Below, piece after piece: positions 1 through 8,183 of a stretch of 33,863 bases of DNA (positions are counted from its first letter, which is position 1; every line of letters starts with the position of its first letter). Both the position numbers and the translations under genes were made by a program. The notes beneath the pieces are model-generated. The model worked only from the letters and a program-made list of their open reading frames with translations. It was not told the origin of the DNA and ran no database searches. The DNA comes from Candidatus Saccharibacteria bacterium UBA6209 (GTDB lineage Bacteria > Patescibacteriota > Saccharimonadia > Saccharimonadales > Saccharimonadaceae), in contig DISN01000011.1 of the NCBI GenBank assembly GCA_002421965.1, positions 1 to 33,863 on the forward strand. Direction: 5' to 3'.

Positions 1-1547
1 CTGCTATTTGGTCAGAAAATTACTACGACGAAAATGGGGCCACTGCTGGCGAGGACTACCGCGTCAGAGTAATCAACGGTCACTTCAGTGTCAAACTAGG
101 CTCACGAACTGCCTTTGGTCAGACCGTCAACTGGCAAGACAACCTATGGCTAACGATGAATATTGGCGGCACAGCTCAGCAAAGCAACCTAGGGCTAGTC
201 CCATGGGACGGCGAAATGTCGCCAAGGATTGAACTAACCGCAAGTCCATACTCAATGAACTCTGGCGCTGTTGGCGGCAAGACATCAAACCAGCTAGTAC
301 AACTAGGTCAAGGTGCGCAGATAGACAACTCTTCCCTGTCTAGCATCCACATAAACAAAATTGGCAGCGGCAATTTAATTCAACTCCAGTCCTCTGGTGT
401 TGATATTTTCTCTATAGGCAGTACCGGTAGCATTACTCTCGGATCAAACATCAACCAGTCAATTAGCGTTGGCACAGTATCCAGCGGAGTTGGCCAAAAT
501 CTTGCAATTTCAGCTGGAAGTAGCGCCAACAATAATGGTGGTGCCCTAGTATTACAGGGTGGCAACGCAAACGGTGTGGCTGGCAAGGGCGGTGATGTAA
601 ACATTGACGCCGGCCAGGGTGAAACTGGAGGAGACATACTCCTCGGATCAGTCAATGCCGGCAAGGTCACAATCGGCAACAGCGGCTCAACAACCCAGAT
701 AGAAGGCGAGCTTCAGGCCGGCGGAATTGACACATCAACAAACTCGGGCCTGACAATCGGTAAAGCTAATGCGTCGAGTATTGAGTTGGGTCAAAATACC
801 ACAATCAGTGAAGATAAGACACTAACCGTTAATGGCGACACCACCATCAAGAGTGGCTCAACCGACACGACCAACACCTTTAACGTCCAAAAAGCCGACA
901 ACACTTCACTGCTGTCAGTCGATGCACTAAACAACCGAATCGCCATTGGAACAAGTGACGACATTGGCACTCTACTTGTTCTCGATACCAAGACGACCAA
1001 AGGCGATCCAACTGGCACTAATGGCGCAATGTACTATAATAGCGACGCTGCGAAATTCCGTTGCTACGAAGCTGGTGAATGGAAAGATTGTATTACACCG
1101 CTACCAGTATCAGTTACTGCCCAAATCGCCACAGTAACTGATCAGACAACGCCAGTAGACGTGACAAATATGTCATTTGCACTAGCCGCAAACACTAAGT
1201 ACTACTACAAGTTTGTTGTTATGCACAGTTCCGACGAGACCACCACTGGCTCTGGATTTGGCATCACCGCCCCAGCTGGTGTTGCGATGAGCAACTGGTG
1301 CATCAACACTACTGCACTAACCAACACTGCATCGCCAGGACTAGGTTCATACTGCGGCACCGACGACGCCTCGACTACAACTACCGGGGCCGATAATCCA
1401 GGCAACTACTTTACGTCAAATATGGAAGGCTATGTTCAGACAGGTTCGACAGCTGGCGAGCTGAAGCTACGATTTAAGTCCGAACTGACCGGAAAAGAAG
1501 TGTCGATCGACCCGAAGTCATTTGGTATATTACAGGTAGTACAATAG
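1..1547 (+). CDS. Large repetitive cell-surface protein, 3' part only
   Basis: The reading frame is open from base 3 of the window, so the gene begins upstream and only its last 514 residues are visible. The sequence is rich in Gly, Ser, Thr, Asn and Ala, with many short beta-strand-like stretches (residues around LGSNINQS and GGNANGVAGKGG). It is poor in charged residues and has no membrane segment here. A segment near the visible N-terminus reads LWLTMNIGG...SPRIELTASPYS. A later one, LLVLDTKTTKGDPTGTNGAM followed by a YYNS...KFRCYEAGEWKDC stretch, resembles the C-terminal region of large surface or tail-fibre-like proteins common in CPR genomes. Two further Cys lie near the end (WCINTT, SYCGTDD). 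A secreted, beta-rich adhesin or fibre is likely, but the export signal would lie upstream. Its stop is 2 bases from the stop of the convergent next gene, with no terminator between. Confidence 0.75.
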   Translation, partial: AIWSENYYDENGATAGEDYRVRVINGHFSVKLGSRTAFGQTVNWQDNLWLTMNIGGTAQQSNLGLVPWDGEMSPRIELTASPYSMNSGAVGGKTSNQLVQLGQGAQIDNSSLSSIHINKIGSGNLIQLQSSGVDIFSIGSTGSITLGSNINQSISVGTVSSGVGQNLAISAGSSANNNGGALVLQGGNANGVAGKGGDVNIDAGQGETGGDILLGSVNAGKVTIGNSGSTTQIEGELQAGGIDTSTNSGLTIGKANASSIELGQNTTISEDKTLTVNGDTTIKSGSTDTTNTFNVQKADNTSLLSVDALNNRIAIGTSDDIGTLLVLDTKTTKGDPTGTNGAMYYNSDAAKFRCYEAGEWKDCITPLPVSVTAQIATVTDQTTPVDVTNMSFALAANTKYYYKFVVMHSSDETTTGSGFGITAPAGVAMSNWCINTTALTNTASPGLGSYCGTDDASTTTTGADNPGNYFTSNMEGYVQTGSTAGELKLRFKSELTGKEVSIDPKSFGILQVVQ

Positions 1548-1549
1548 CT

Positions 1550-2050
1550 CTACAGCTTAACCAAGCTATCGACGATGGAGGTTACTTCCTCAACACTGAC
1601 ATCATCCTGAGAAGTAAAGAAGATCAAAGTTTTTTCTGTCTTTAGCAGGTACTGGGTTTTGCCTGGCGTCGAAAGATCATAGAGAATGCCTAGATCGGTA
1701 CTCCGAGTCGTAACCGTACCGCTACCGATTAGCTTAGTCATATCAAACCCACTAGGCACTGGCTGCAGAGTAACGACAATATGGCCGTCGTAATCCGTAT
1801 CACTAACAAATGTATAGCTAAAGGTATCCTTGCTTAACTGAGTGGCCGATCTATCCAGCTCATAGCCCTTAGGCGCTTTGGTCGGCGAGTATATCGGAAA
1901 AGATACATCCTTAATCTCGCTTGGTTTGATTATTGGCTGTCTAGAGATAAAAAAATAAGCTCCAACAATAACCACTAAAAGCACTATAGCTACGCCTACA
2001 ATCCATCTAATATATCTCGGCGCCCTGCTGGATGACTTAAACTTAGCCAC
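1550..2050 (-). CDS. Single-TM extracytoplasmic protein, unknown function
   Basis: About 166 residues: a short basic N-terminus, one hydrophobic segment (around IVGVAIVLLVVIVGAYFFI), then an extracytoplasmic domain of about 130 residues. It begins with FPIYSPTKAPKGYELD, a pattern seen in DUF4367-like anti-sigma-associated or lipoprotein domains; this resemblance is only suggestive. The start is uncertain. A GTG at 2050 has AGAGG six bases upstream, an ATG lies at 2056, and a TTG at 2065 has no ribosome site. It follows the 187-residue gene on the same strand with a gap of a few bases, so the two are probably cotranscribed. The paired single-TM architecture suggests linked envelope roles, but no function can be assigned. 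Confidence 0.8.
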   Translation of the reverse strand: MAKFKSSSRAPRYIRWIVGVAIVLLVVIVGAYFFISRQPIIKPSEIKDVSFPIYSPTKAPKGYELDRSATQLSKDTFSYTFVSDTDYDGHIVVTLQPVPSGFDMTKLIGSGTVTTRSTDLGILYDLSTPGKTQYLLKTEKTLIFFTSQDDVSVEEVTSIVDSLVKL

Positions 2051-2070
2051 AATCATCCTCTTCAAGAGGC

Positions 2071-2634
2071 CTAATTGCCGCCCTGGCTGTGCTGTTTAAT
2101 TAGTTGAGTAACCTTGCCGTCTGATTTTAAGTTTTCGAAAAATAACATCTGATCACGATTGATGACCATCGTGTCCTCTGGACCATGCACTTCTTCTCCG
2201 AGCTTAATCAACTGCATACCCGTCGACTCTTGTGTAGTAGTCTGATTTTCATCCGAAGCAGCATCCTGCTGAGACTGAATATAAAACACACCACTAAGTT
2301 TAAGGTACTGACTATCGACAGCCGTTAGCTTACCAAAATAGACCTGACCGCTAGATAAAAATACCGCCTGGTACTTAGCGCTGTCAATCTGCGTACTTAA
2401 TTGCGGCCTAGACAAAAAACAATAGCCACCGATAATACCTGCAGCTAGTAATACAAAACCTAAAATCAAACCAACAATCATGCCGGCACGGCCTTTTCGA
2501 GGTCGAGGTCTTGAAGTAGCATCGGGCTGCACAGGTGAAACTAACGCCTCTGTCTGGCGCTTTGATAAATCTGGTCGCGGTGCCGGCTGCCTATCAGCTG
2601 GTCGCGGTGTTCGTGACAGACCTCCGTCAATCAT
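2071..2634 (-). CDS. Single-TM protein with extracytoplasmic domain, conserved hypothetical
   Basis: 187 residues. The N-terminal 50 are a disordered, Pro/Arg/Gln-rich cytoplasmic stretch (RTPRPADRQPAPRPDLSKR). One TM helix follows (MIVGLILGFVLLAAGIIGGY), then an outside domain that starts AVFLSSGQVYFGKL, a motif I associate with a recurrent CPR hypothetical protein, and ends in a polar Gln/Gly tail. A strong ribosome site (AGGGGGG) sits about 5 bases before the ATG. An AT-rich -10-like TACAAT lies on this strand about 35 bases upstream. It is first in a two-gene unit with the downstream 166-residue protein. Function unknown; membrane topology is the only firm statement. Confidence 0.8.
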   Translation of the reverse strand: MIDGGLSRTPRPADRQPAPRPDLSKRQTEALVSPVQPDATSRPRPRKGRAGMIVGLILGFVLLAAGIIGGYCFLSRPQLSTQIDSAKYQAVFLSSGQVYFGKLTAVDSQYLKLSGVFYIQSQQDAASDENQTTTQESTGMQLIKLGEEVHGPEDTMVINRDQMLFFENLKSDGKVTQLIKQHSQGGN

Positions 2635-2964
2635 CTATTCCCCCCTGAAGTTATCATTCATATAAATTGTATCATAGCTTAAACGGTTTATGAACACTTG
2701 TTGCTGAATCCGTCCAGCGATTATACAATAGCAAAATATTAGTGCTATGATAACTGCAGGGAAAAAGGGTTAGTAGTACCCTATCGCAAACCAGTAACCC
2801 TGCGAGTGATCCCTCACTCAAGACACAGGTCCGACTTCGGTCGGATGCTAACTGTTAGGCGATAGACCAAAATTATTCGGAAATTCGGTATTACGCTATT
2901 TAATATTTATTTTAGGTTATATACTTATATTTAAGCATAAGTTGTATAAAAAGTCAACATCATG
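2635..2964. other. Intergenic region of about 330 bases holding a candidate structured RNA
   Basis: No plausible protein gene. It holds the leader of the minus-strand 187-residue gene, an extended -10 (TGC-TATGAT at 2746-2751) on the plus strand, the structured segment at 2756-2866, and an AT-rich stretch (2880-2960) with a weak ACTTAT/ATAAGT hairpin that may end radC transcription. Confidence 0.6.
2756..2866 (+). ncRNA. Candidate pseudoknotted small RNA of unknown family
   Basis: Several perfect helices can be drawn in about 110 bases: GCAGGG (2756-2761) with CCCTGC (2798-2803); AGGGT/ACCCT (2766-2770/2778-2782); GAGTGA-TCCC-TCACTC (2804-2819); TCCGAC-TTCG-GTCGGA (2830-2845), a UUCG tetraloop; and CTATCGC (2781-2787) with GCGATAG (2859-2865). 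The last helix crosses the first, giving an H-type pseudoknot; its first two bases overlap the AGGGT/ACCCT hairpin. An extended -10 (TGC-TATGAT) ends at 2751, placing a start near 2756-2758 on the plus strand. No U-tract terminator follows closely. It does not match tmRNA, RNase P, SRP or 6S signatures known to me. A minus-strand leader element for the gene at 2071-2634 is the main alternative. Confidence 0.45.
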
Positions 2965-3612
2965 CTACGCGATAGACACAAAGTCCTTGCTAGTGACGAT
3001 TATGTGATCGACTAGATTTATACCTAGCAGCACACCCGCCTCCTTTAGGCGCTCGGTCACCCGTCTGTCGGCATCACTTGATTGCAAATTACCACTTGGA
3101 TGATTGTGGGCAACAATTATCGAAGCCGCTCGGTCACTAATTGCTTCCGCAAAAACCTCACGCGGATGAACTAGCGAACTAGTCAGCGTGCCAATTGTAA
3201 TAATTCGTTTAGAGATTAACCTGTTTGCGCCATCAAGCGTTAAGCAGACAAAATACTCTTGTTTTTTATCACGAATATCCGACAGCTGGTCGGCTGCTTT
3301 GTCTGGCGAGTCAATAACGGGCTGTTCCGAGGACTCAAATCGACGACGCCACAGCTCAAACCCAGCCATGATTTGAGTCGACTTGGCCGGACCGAGTGAG
3401 CCTATACTAAGCAGGTCATCAAAAGTCAGCTCGCGCCCCTTGTCTTGTAATAATTTCTGCAGATCGCGGGCAATCTTGGTCACATCAGCCTGCTTGTTGC
3501 CGCTACCAATAATCGCCATCAAAAGCTCGTAGTCGCTCAGACTCGCCGCACCCCTAGCCGCCAGCTTTTCGCGTGGCCGCAAATCTTTGCGTCGATCCGA
3601 CATTTTGATCAT
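2965..3612 (-). CDS. radC: RadC family JAB/MPN-domain protein
   Basis: 215 residues, close to the usual RadC length. The N-terminal part is the helix-hairpin-helix-like UPF0758 region (RPREKLAARGAASLSDYELL). The C-terminal JAB domain shows the metal site: Glu in REVFAEAISDRA, His169-Asn-His171-Pro-Ser-Gly-Asn and Asp180. The family was named for DNA repair, but its biochemical role is unsettled; JAMM residues imply a zinc-dependent hydrolase fold. The ATG at 3612 follows a TAAAAT -10-like hexamer by exactly six bases with no ribosome site, so translation from a leaderless mRNA is likely; a second in-frame ATG is three codons later. It is transcribed toward the candidate RNA region and is not tightly linked to the LiaF-like gene upstream (25-base gap). 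Confidence 0.93.
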   Translation of the reverse strand: MIKMSDRRKDLRPREKLAARGAASLSDYELLMAIIGSGNKQADVTKIARDLQKLLQDKGRELTFDDLLSIGSLGPAKSTQIMAGFELWRRRFESSEQPVIDSPDKAADQLSDIRDKKQEYFVCLTLDGANRLISKRIITIGTLTSSLVHPREVFAEAISDRAASIIVAHNHPSGNLQSSDADRRVTERLKEAGVLLGINLVDHIIVTSKDFVSIA

Positions 3613-3636
3613 GCTAATATTTTACTACAAATAAAC

Positions 3637-4587
3637 CTAATATCTACTAATTTCAAATCTAGATACGCCAAGGTCCGCACGAATTGTTATCTGCTTTTCA
3701 GAGTCTGCAAATCCCTTGGATTCATAAACTGACTCAGAAACTTTTTCGATGCCTTCAAAACTAGTTGACCTCAGACCACCGCTTGACTCGACGCGGACTC
3801 CGACAGATTTTGGAATCTTAAAAGCCAACTTACTTGCACCAGCATCCAATACTACCTCCTGACGTGGCTCGATTGCCCCAAGCTTCAGGTCAATCGAACT
3901 TGCACCGGTGTCTATATTAAGCGACTTAAGCTTAACCTGCGATAAATCACCGCTCACACTTGCTGCGCCCGTGTCGATACTTAATGAAATTGGCAACTTG
4001 CGTGTCAGATCGATATCTAGGCTGTTAGCCACGCCACCCCTAAACCAAAATCGCCGAGATGGCTCTGAGTCTATGCGAACGTATCTTGTATCGCCCCTAG
4101 TTTCTGCGTCAATATTTAGGTTCGTGCTCTTGCTCTGTTGAATCGCCTCAACTCCGCGTCTACTGTCGCTCGAAGATAGACTCAGACTTGTGGCCGGAGT
4201 ATCTATAGTGATGTCTATTTTGGCTGCTTTGGCTGCATCGTCCGACAACTTTTTTGTATCTTGATTAGACCAGCCCCGAAGATCCCGGTAAGTAGGATTG
4301 TCGATCACGGCAAAAGCGACCAGACCAAGCATAGCAATCGTCAAAATTACGGAAATAATCCCCCATAACCACCCGCGCGGCGACAGAACAGACAGGCCGA
4401 TGCCAATTATTATCACTGGCCACAATTGCCAGATATTACTCAAATTAACCTCGATTATCCCGAAATTATTTAGTAGCAATAGTACGCCAATCAAGATGAA
4501 CAGTAGACCCCAAAACATCGCGCCGATATTCCAGTTTTTTGACTTTTTTTCGATAACAATTTCTGAGGATTTATCTGATTTACTCAT
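3637..4587 (-). CDS. LiaF-like membrane protein with toast-rack C-terminal domain
   Basis: 316 residues. After a Lys-rich N-terminus come hydrophobic segments at about 23-95 (GAMFWGLLFILIGVLLLLNN, then IWQLWPVIIIGIGLSVL and a third), the pattern of LiaI/LiaF-like TM regions. The C-terminal half is a beta-helical adhesin-like domain with recurring INIDTGAAS / LNIDTGASSIDLKL / VVLDAGASKLAF strands, as in LiaF or DUF2807-type domains. Its ATG overlaps the PspC gene stop (ATGA), with AGAGG about nine bases before it. It is last in the run regulator - kinase - PspC - this gene. In Firmicutes, LiaF-type proteins sense envelope damage and restrain the kinase; the same arrangement here suggests, but does not prove, that role. 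Confidence 0.8.
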   Translation of the reverse strand: MSKSDKSSEIVIEKKSKNWNIGAMFWGLLFILIGVLLLLNNFGIIEVNLSNIWQLWPVIIIGIGLSVLSPRGWLWGIISVILTIAMLGLVAFAVIDNPTYRDLRGWSNQDTKKLSDDAAKAAKIDITIDTPATSLSLSSSDSRRGVEAIQQSKSTNLNIDAETRGDTRYVRIDSEPSRRFWFRGGVANSLDIDLTRKLPISLSIDTGAASVSGDLSQVKLKSLNIDTGASSIDLKLGAIEPRQEVVLDAGASKLAFKIPKSVGVRVESSGGLRSTSFEGIEKVSESVYESKGFADSEKQITIRADLGVSRFEISRY

Positions 4588-5018
4588 GACTTTTTACCTC
4601 TCGCAATAATCAGAATGCCGACAATAATCACAATCGCCGGCCAAACGAGATTCCATTGTAGTTGTATAAAACCTGGAATTATCTCGCCGAGCAGTAGCCA
4701 CAAACCGATTACAATCAAGCCGATGCCAACGTAATTGCCCCATTTTTGAGCGCGTCCGTTTTCCTGAACTTCCTCAGCAAGGTCCTCGATTTTTTGATCG
4801 ATATTTTTGATCGATGAACTCTTACCTGGAACCGGCATAACAATAGCTAGCACGATGTAGGCAACAGAAACTGCCCCAAAGGATACCAGTAAAAGCCCGA
4901 CAAATACCAGACGCATCAGAGTCACGTCCATGTTAAAATAGCGCGCAAATCCGCTAGCCACGCCCGCTATCACTGCCTCGTTAGGCAGCCGATAAAGTGT
5001 CTTCTTTTGCTGCGTCAT
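4584..5018 (-). CDS. PspC-domain membrane protein
   Basis: 144 residues. The N-terminal 60 form a PspC domain: LYRLPNEAVIAGVASGFARY, then a VTLMRLVFV stretch and a TM helix. A basic/acidic linker (KSSSIKNIDQKIEDLAEEVQ) follows, then two more TM helices (VGIGLIVIGLWLLLGEIIPGF; WPAIVIIVGILIIA). PspC proteins act at the membrane in phage-shock or envelope-stress responses. The start is set by GGAGGTGAT immediately before the ATG, a near-perfect anti-SD match. The gene lies 50 bases after the kinase gene and overlaps the LiaF-like gene by four bases, so translation of the pair is probably coupled. A separate promoter in the 50-base gap (TTATGT) is possible. Confidence 0.88.
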   Translation of the reverse strand: MTQQKKTLYRLPNEAVIAGVASGFARYFNMDVTLMRLVFVGLLLVSFGAVSVAYIVLAIVMPVPGKSSSIKNIDQKIEDLAEEVQENGRAQKWGNYVGIGLIVIGLWLLLGEIIPGFIQLQWNLVWPAIVIIVGILIIARGKKS

Positions 5019-5069
5019 ATCACCTCCGGTTAGTTGTAATTACATAATACCACCTATGGATACTGACGC

Positions 5070-6053
5070 CTACCGTGGCATGCCAAGCGTAAACGTTACA
5101 TTATTTTTGCCAGACTTTGCGCTGAGCGACCAATTCATCTGCGAGGCAATATTTTTAGCGATCGACAGCCCTAGGCCGTGACCACGTCGGCTATGTGACT
5201 CATCGGACTGGTAAAACCTACCAAAAAGCTTTGCCAGCTCTTTATCGGAAATATGCTCATGCGTATTACTGACCCGTATCTCGGTAGTATTGCCTTTTCT
5301 CAAGCTCTTGACCACAATCTCACCGTCTTTGTGTGTATGCTTTAAGGCATTATCTACTAGTATATTGATAATTTGACGCAGTCGATCTTCGTCACCAAGC
5401 ACTGGCAAGGTATCAGCAATCTCTGACCGAAGACTAAGCCCTCGCTCATCGGCAAGTATTGTAAACTGCTCAACCGCCTCGTTGCAAACATCGGCCGCGT
5501 TGAACCATTTCTTTTGTACTTGGTATTTTCCGGTGTCCAGAGTTGCGAGAGATAACAAGTCAGTGACTAGCTTGCCAGTATGCTCGACCTCGGCCTGAAT
5601 ATTATCTAACCACTTTGACGGCTTTTTACTATCGGCAATCGCTGCATCAACATTAGCGCCAATAATCGTAATCGGCGTCTTAAGTTCGTGACTAGCATCC
5701 GCAACGAACTGCCGCTGTTTATTGTAGGCTTCTTCAATTGGAGCGATGGCACGATTAGCAATGTATCGACTCAGTAAATATACGACAGCCATGGTGGCAA
5801 CGCCCGACAGTAACAAAGTCGCCAACAACTCACCAAGAGCACGTCGGGCATACTCCTCTCGTTGCTGCTGAAAAAACGAGATTATATTGTCGCCTGCGGT
5901 CAGACCCTGCGATCTAATCTGGGCCTGACTATCGATCTGCCTAGTTAGCGAAATTGATGCCGAGGTATAAATCGCCACAAAAGCCACTATTAGTATCATT
6001 GAAATTATCAACATAATTGTCCAGACAAACTGGTTGCGAACTTTATCAAACAT
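5070..6053 (-). CDS. Membrane sensor histidine kinase
   Basis: About 327 residues. TM helices lie at about 14-35 and 79-99 (numbered from the ATG at 6065), enclosing a short extracytoplasmic loop of about 45 residues, too small for a typical ligand domain. That is usual for intramembrane-sensing LiaS/VraS-like logic, although the catalytic part here is HisKA-type. The H box is ASHELKTPIT with His126; the N box NILVDNALKH, and G box GHGLGLSIAKN complete the ATPase domain. It overlaps the regulator gene. The ATG at 6053 has GGGGG just upstream and is preferred; ATG at 6065 or 6056 is possible. Its partner is the regulator encoded directly upstream. Confidence 0.92.
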   Translation of the reverse strand: MFDKVRNQFVWTIMLIISMILIVAFVAIYTSASISLTRQIDSQAQIRSQGLTAGDNIISFFQQQREEYARRALGELLATLLLSGVATMAVVYLLSRYIANRAIAPIEEAYNKQRQFVADASHELKTPITIIGANVDAAIADSKKPSKWLDNIQAEVEHTGKLVTDLLSLATLDTGKYQVQKKWFNAADVCNEAVEQFTILADERGLSLRSEIADTLPVLGDEDRLRQIINILVDNALKHTHKDGEIVVKSLRKGNTTEIRVSNTHEHISDKELAKLFGRFYQSDESHSRRGHGLGLSIAKNIASQMNWSLSAKSGKNNVTFTLGMPR

Positions 6054-6735
6054 CATCACCCCCATTAGCTACTAACTGATATCCCGCTCGTCGAACAGAT
6101 TTTATTACCATTTTTGAACCTATCTTTTTTAGCTTGTTGCGAAGATACGAAATATAGGCAAAGACATATGATCCTTCGACAAATGTAGTCTGGCCCCATG
6201 CTCGAAAATACAGCGCTTCTTTACTAACAACTTTGCCGGGATTGCTAGCTAGCTGCTCAATAATCGCAAACTCTTTGGCTGTTAACTTTATGCGCTCCTT
6301 GCCACACAACATCTCCATAGTCTCACGACTAACCGTCAAATCTCCAACTTTAATATCCGTCGACTCTGTGCCATGATCGTGGCGACGCATCAGTGCTTGT
6401 AGTCGCGCTAACAGCTCGGCAGTCTTAAATGGCTTGGCCAAATAGTCATCAGCCCCTGCGTTAAGGCCATCGACCTTGTCGGCAGTCTGGCTTTTAGCCG
6501 AGAGCATGATCACAGGAGTCGCTATATGCTTAGACCTAAGCCGACGTAGCACCTCGGTGCCTACCAATAGCGGCAACATATTATCTAGAATAATTACGTC
6601 ATAAACGTCTTTGAGTGCATAATTAAGACCGGTCTCGCCATCATTAGCGATATCAACATCATAACCATTTCGCTTCAAAATATGAGCGATGGCATCCGCC
6701 AGATACTGTTCATCCTCAACCAGTAAGATTCTCAT
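6046..6735 (-). CDS. OmpR/PhoB-family response regulator
   Basis: 229 residues. The receiver domain has the acidic pair at the start (LLVEDEQ), phospho-acceptor Asp51 (VIILDNMLP), the Ser/Thr position in MLSAKS and Lys101 (LAKPF). A C-terminal winged helix (KLTAKEFAIIEQLASNPGKV ... SYVFAYISYLRNKL) identifies the OmpR family. AAGGAG stands about four bases before the ATG; a TACAAT hexamer about 30 bases upstream could be the -10. It heads the regulator-kinase-PspC-LiaF-like unit, so it probably activates that unit and perhaps other envelope genes; no operator was identified by eye. Confidence 0.94.
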   Translation of the reverse strand: MRILLVEDEQYLADAIAHILKRNGYDVDIANDGETGLNYALKDVYDVIILDNMLPLLVGTEVLRRLRSKHIATPVIMLSAKSQTADKVDGLNAGADDYLAKPFKTAELLARLQALMRRHDHGTESTDIKVGDLTVSRETMEMLCGKERIKLTAKEFAIIEQLASNPGKVVSKEALYFRAWGQTTFVEGSYVFAYISYLRNKLKKIGSKMVIKSVRRAGYQLVANGGDDV

Positions 6736-6851
6736 TGGGCTCCTTAGTTACTTATTGTATCAATTTACTCCCTCAACCTAAAATTGGCTATAAATTTCAC
6801 TTTTTATCAACTCCACACTAGATTAATTTAGGTCAATCAATAAACTATCTA

Positions 6852-6880
6852 TTGCAAAAATATGTTGATTATGCTACAAT
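6852..6880 (+). promoter_or_regulatory. Promoter of the helicase gene
   Basis: TTGCAA (6852-6857), 17-base spacer, TACAAT (6875-6880), with TGC directly before the -10. Transcription would start near 6887, giving an 88-base leader. Confidence 0.75.
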
Positions 6881-6944
6881 AGTAAGATAAACTAATAGAC
6901 ATATCGTCAATATGTGAAATGCTTGTTACTAAGAGAACTTCCTA

Positions 6945-6970
6945 GCCTTTCATCTATAGACTAGAAAGGC
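6945..6970 (+). promoter_or_regulatory. Hairpin masking the helicase ribosome-binding site
   Basis: GCCTTTC (6945-6951) and GAAAGGC (6964-6970) form a perfect 7-bp stem with a 12-base loop. The 3' arm contains the GAAAGG Shine-Dalgarno, five bases before the ATG at 6975. Folding would block initiation; opening by temperature, a protein or the helicase itself would release it. The pairing is seen directly; regulation is inferred. Confidence 0.55.
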
Positions 6971-6974
6971 CATC

Positions 6975-8183
6975 ATGCAACAACAACGACCCCGATCGGG
7001 TGCTTATTCACGCCGGCGTCCAGCCGGAAACCGGAATCAACGACCCACTCGTAAAAAACCAACCAATACGATCAATCCAAGCAGATTTATCAATAAGGCA
7101 ATCACGCCAGAGGCGGACGTACCCTATGTGCCAACTCATGCTTTTCAGGACTTTGGTCTAGACGGACGAATTGTCAAAAATCTTGACTACCTAAAGTTCA
7201 TCAAACCGTCAGAAATCCAAGACCGCTGCATACCGCTCACCTTAGCAGGCGCAGACACAATTGGCCTAGCCAACACTGGCACCGGCAAGACCGCAGCCTT
7301 CTTGCTGCCAATCATCGATAAGCTTCTAGCCAATCGAGAGCTAGTTAGTGCCCTAATCCTAGCTCCAACTCGCGAGCTGGCACAGCAAATTGACGAGGAG
7401 TTCAGGCGATTTTCATCCGGCATGAAGCTCTACTCAACATTGGCCGTTGGTGGTCAAAATATCGGACGTCAGATTCACCAAATTCAGCGTGGTCCACACG
7501 TAGTTATTGGCACACCGGGTCGTATTAAGGACCTAATTAACCGCCGAGTTCTGCGCCTATCTACCGTAACGACATTTGTCCTAGACGAGGCTGATCGCAT
7601 GTGCGACATGGGATTTGAAAAAGACATCCGCACAATCGAAGCTGAACTACCAAAGCAGCGCCAAACTCTTTGCTATAGCGCAACCATGACCAAGAGCGTC
7701 CAGTCAATCATGGAGGAATTTATGGTTACTCCAGAAACAGTGTCTGTGGTCAAGCAAGCAACCAACGACCATATCGAGCAGGATGTGGTGCATTTTGAAA
7801 ACAAAGACCATAAGGTAGAAATGTTAATGAGCATCCTGGCCCGCGATGAAGTAGAAAAAGTAGTTGTATTTGGCGAAACAAAATTCGGCGTACAGCGACT
7901 TTCTGACGCCATCTCAAAAAACGGTATTCCAAGTGAAGCGATCCACGGCAATAAATCTCAGTCGCAGCGAGAGCGTGCGCTTAAGATGTTTAAGGACAAA
8001 AATAACAACATCAACGTCCTGGTTGCCACCGATGTCGCAGCACGTGGGCTTGACATACCAGACGTTACTCACGTTATTAACTACGACATACCCCAGGCTT
8101 ACGATGACTATATTCACCGTATCGGTCGTACTGGACGAGCTGGCAAATCAGGCACCGCACTTACTTTTATACAAAAGCGCTAG
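6975..8183 (+). CDS. DEAD-box ATP-dependent RNA helicase
   Basis: 402 residues. A basic Arg/Gln-rich N-terminal tail (about 1-45) precedes the core. Visible motifs are the Q-motif region (FQDFGLDGRIV...KPSEIQ), Walker A ANTGTGKT at about 99-106, APTRELAQQ, DEAD at about 204-207, SAT at about 235-237, ATDVAARGLD and HRIGRTGRAGKSG. The protein stops soon after motif VI, so it has no RNA-binding C-terminal extension; the basic N-tail may serve instead. It unwinds or remodels RNA in ribosome assembly, decay or cold adaptation. Its leader of about 88 bases ends in a hairpin that includes the ribosome site. The stop codon abuts the stop of the convergent VanY-type gene. Confidence 0.95.
   Translation: MQQQRPRSGAYSRRRPAGNRNQRPTRKKPTNTINPSRFINKAITPEADVPYVPTHAFQDFGLDGRIVKNLDYLKFIKPSEIQDRCIPLTLAGADTIGLANTGTGKTAAFLLPIIDKLLANRELVSALILAPTRELAQQIDEEFRRFSSGMKLYSTLAVGGQNIGRQIHQIQRGPHVVIGTPGRIKDLINRRVLRLSTVTTFVLDEADRMCDMGFEKDIRTIEAELPKQRQTLCYSATMTKSVQSIMEEFMVTPETVSVVKQATNDHIEQDVVHFENKDHKVEMLMSILARDEVEKVVVFGETKFGVQRLSDAISKNGIPSEAIHGNKSQSQRERALKMFKDKNNNINVLVATDVAARGLDIPDVTHVINYDIPQAYDDYIHRIGRTGRAGKSGTALTFIQKR

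Noticed and set aside
2756..2866. HDV-like self-cleaving ribozyme
   Set aside because: The helix order has a hairpin before the second strand of the nested pseudoknot and the catalytic core is not recognisable; the resemblance is topological only.
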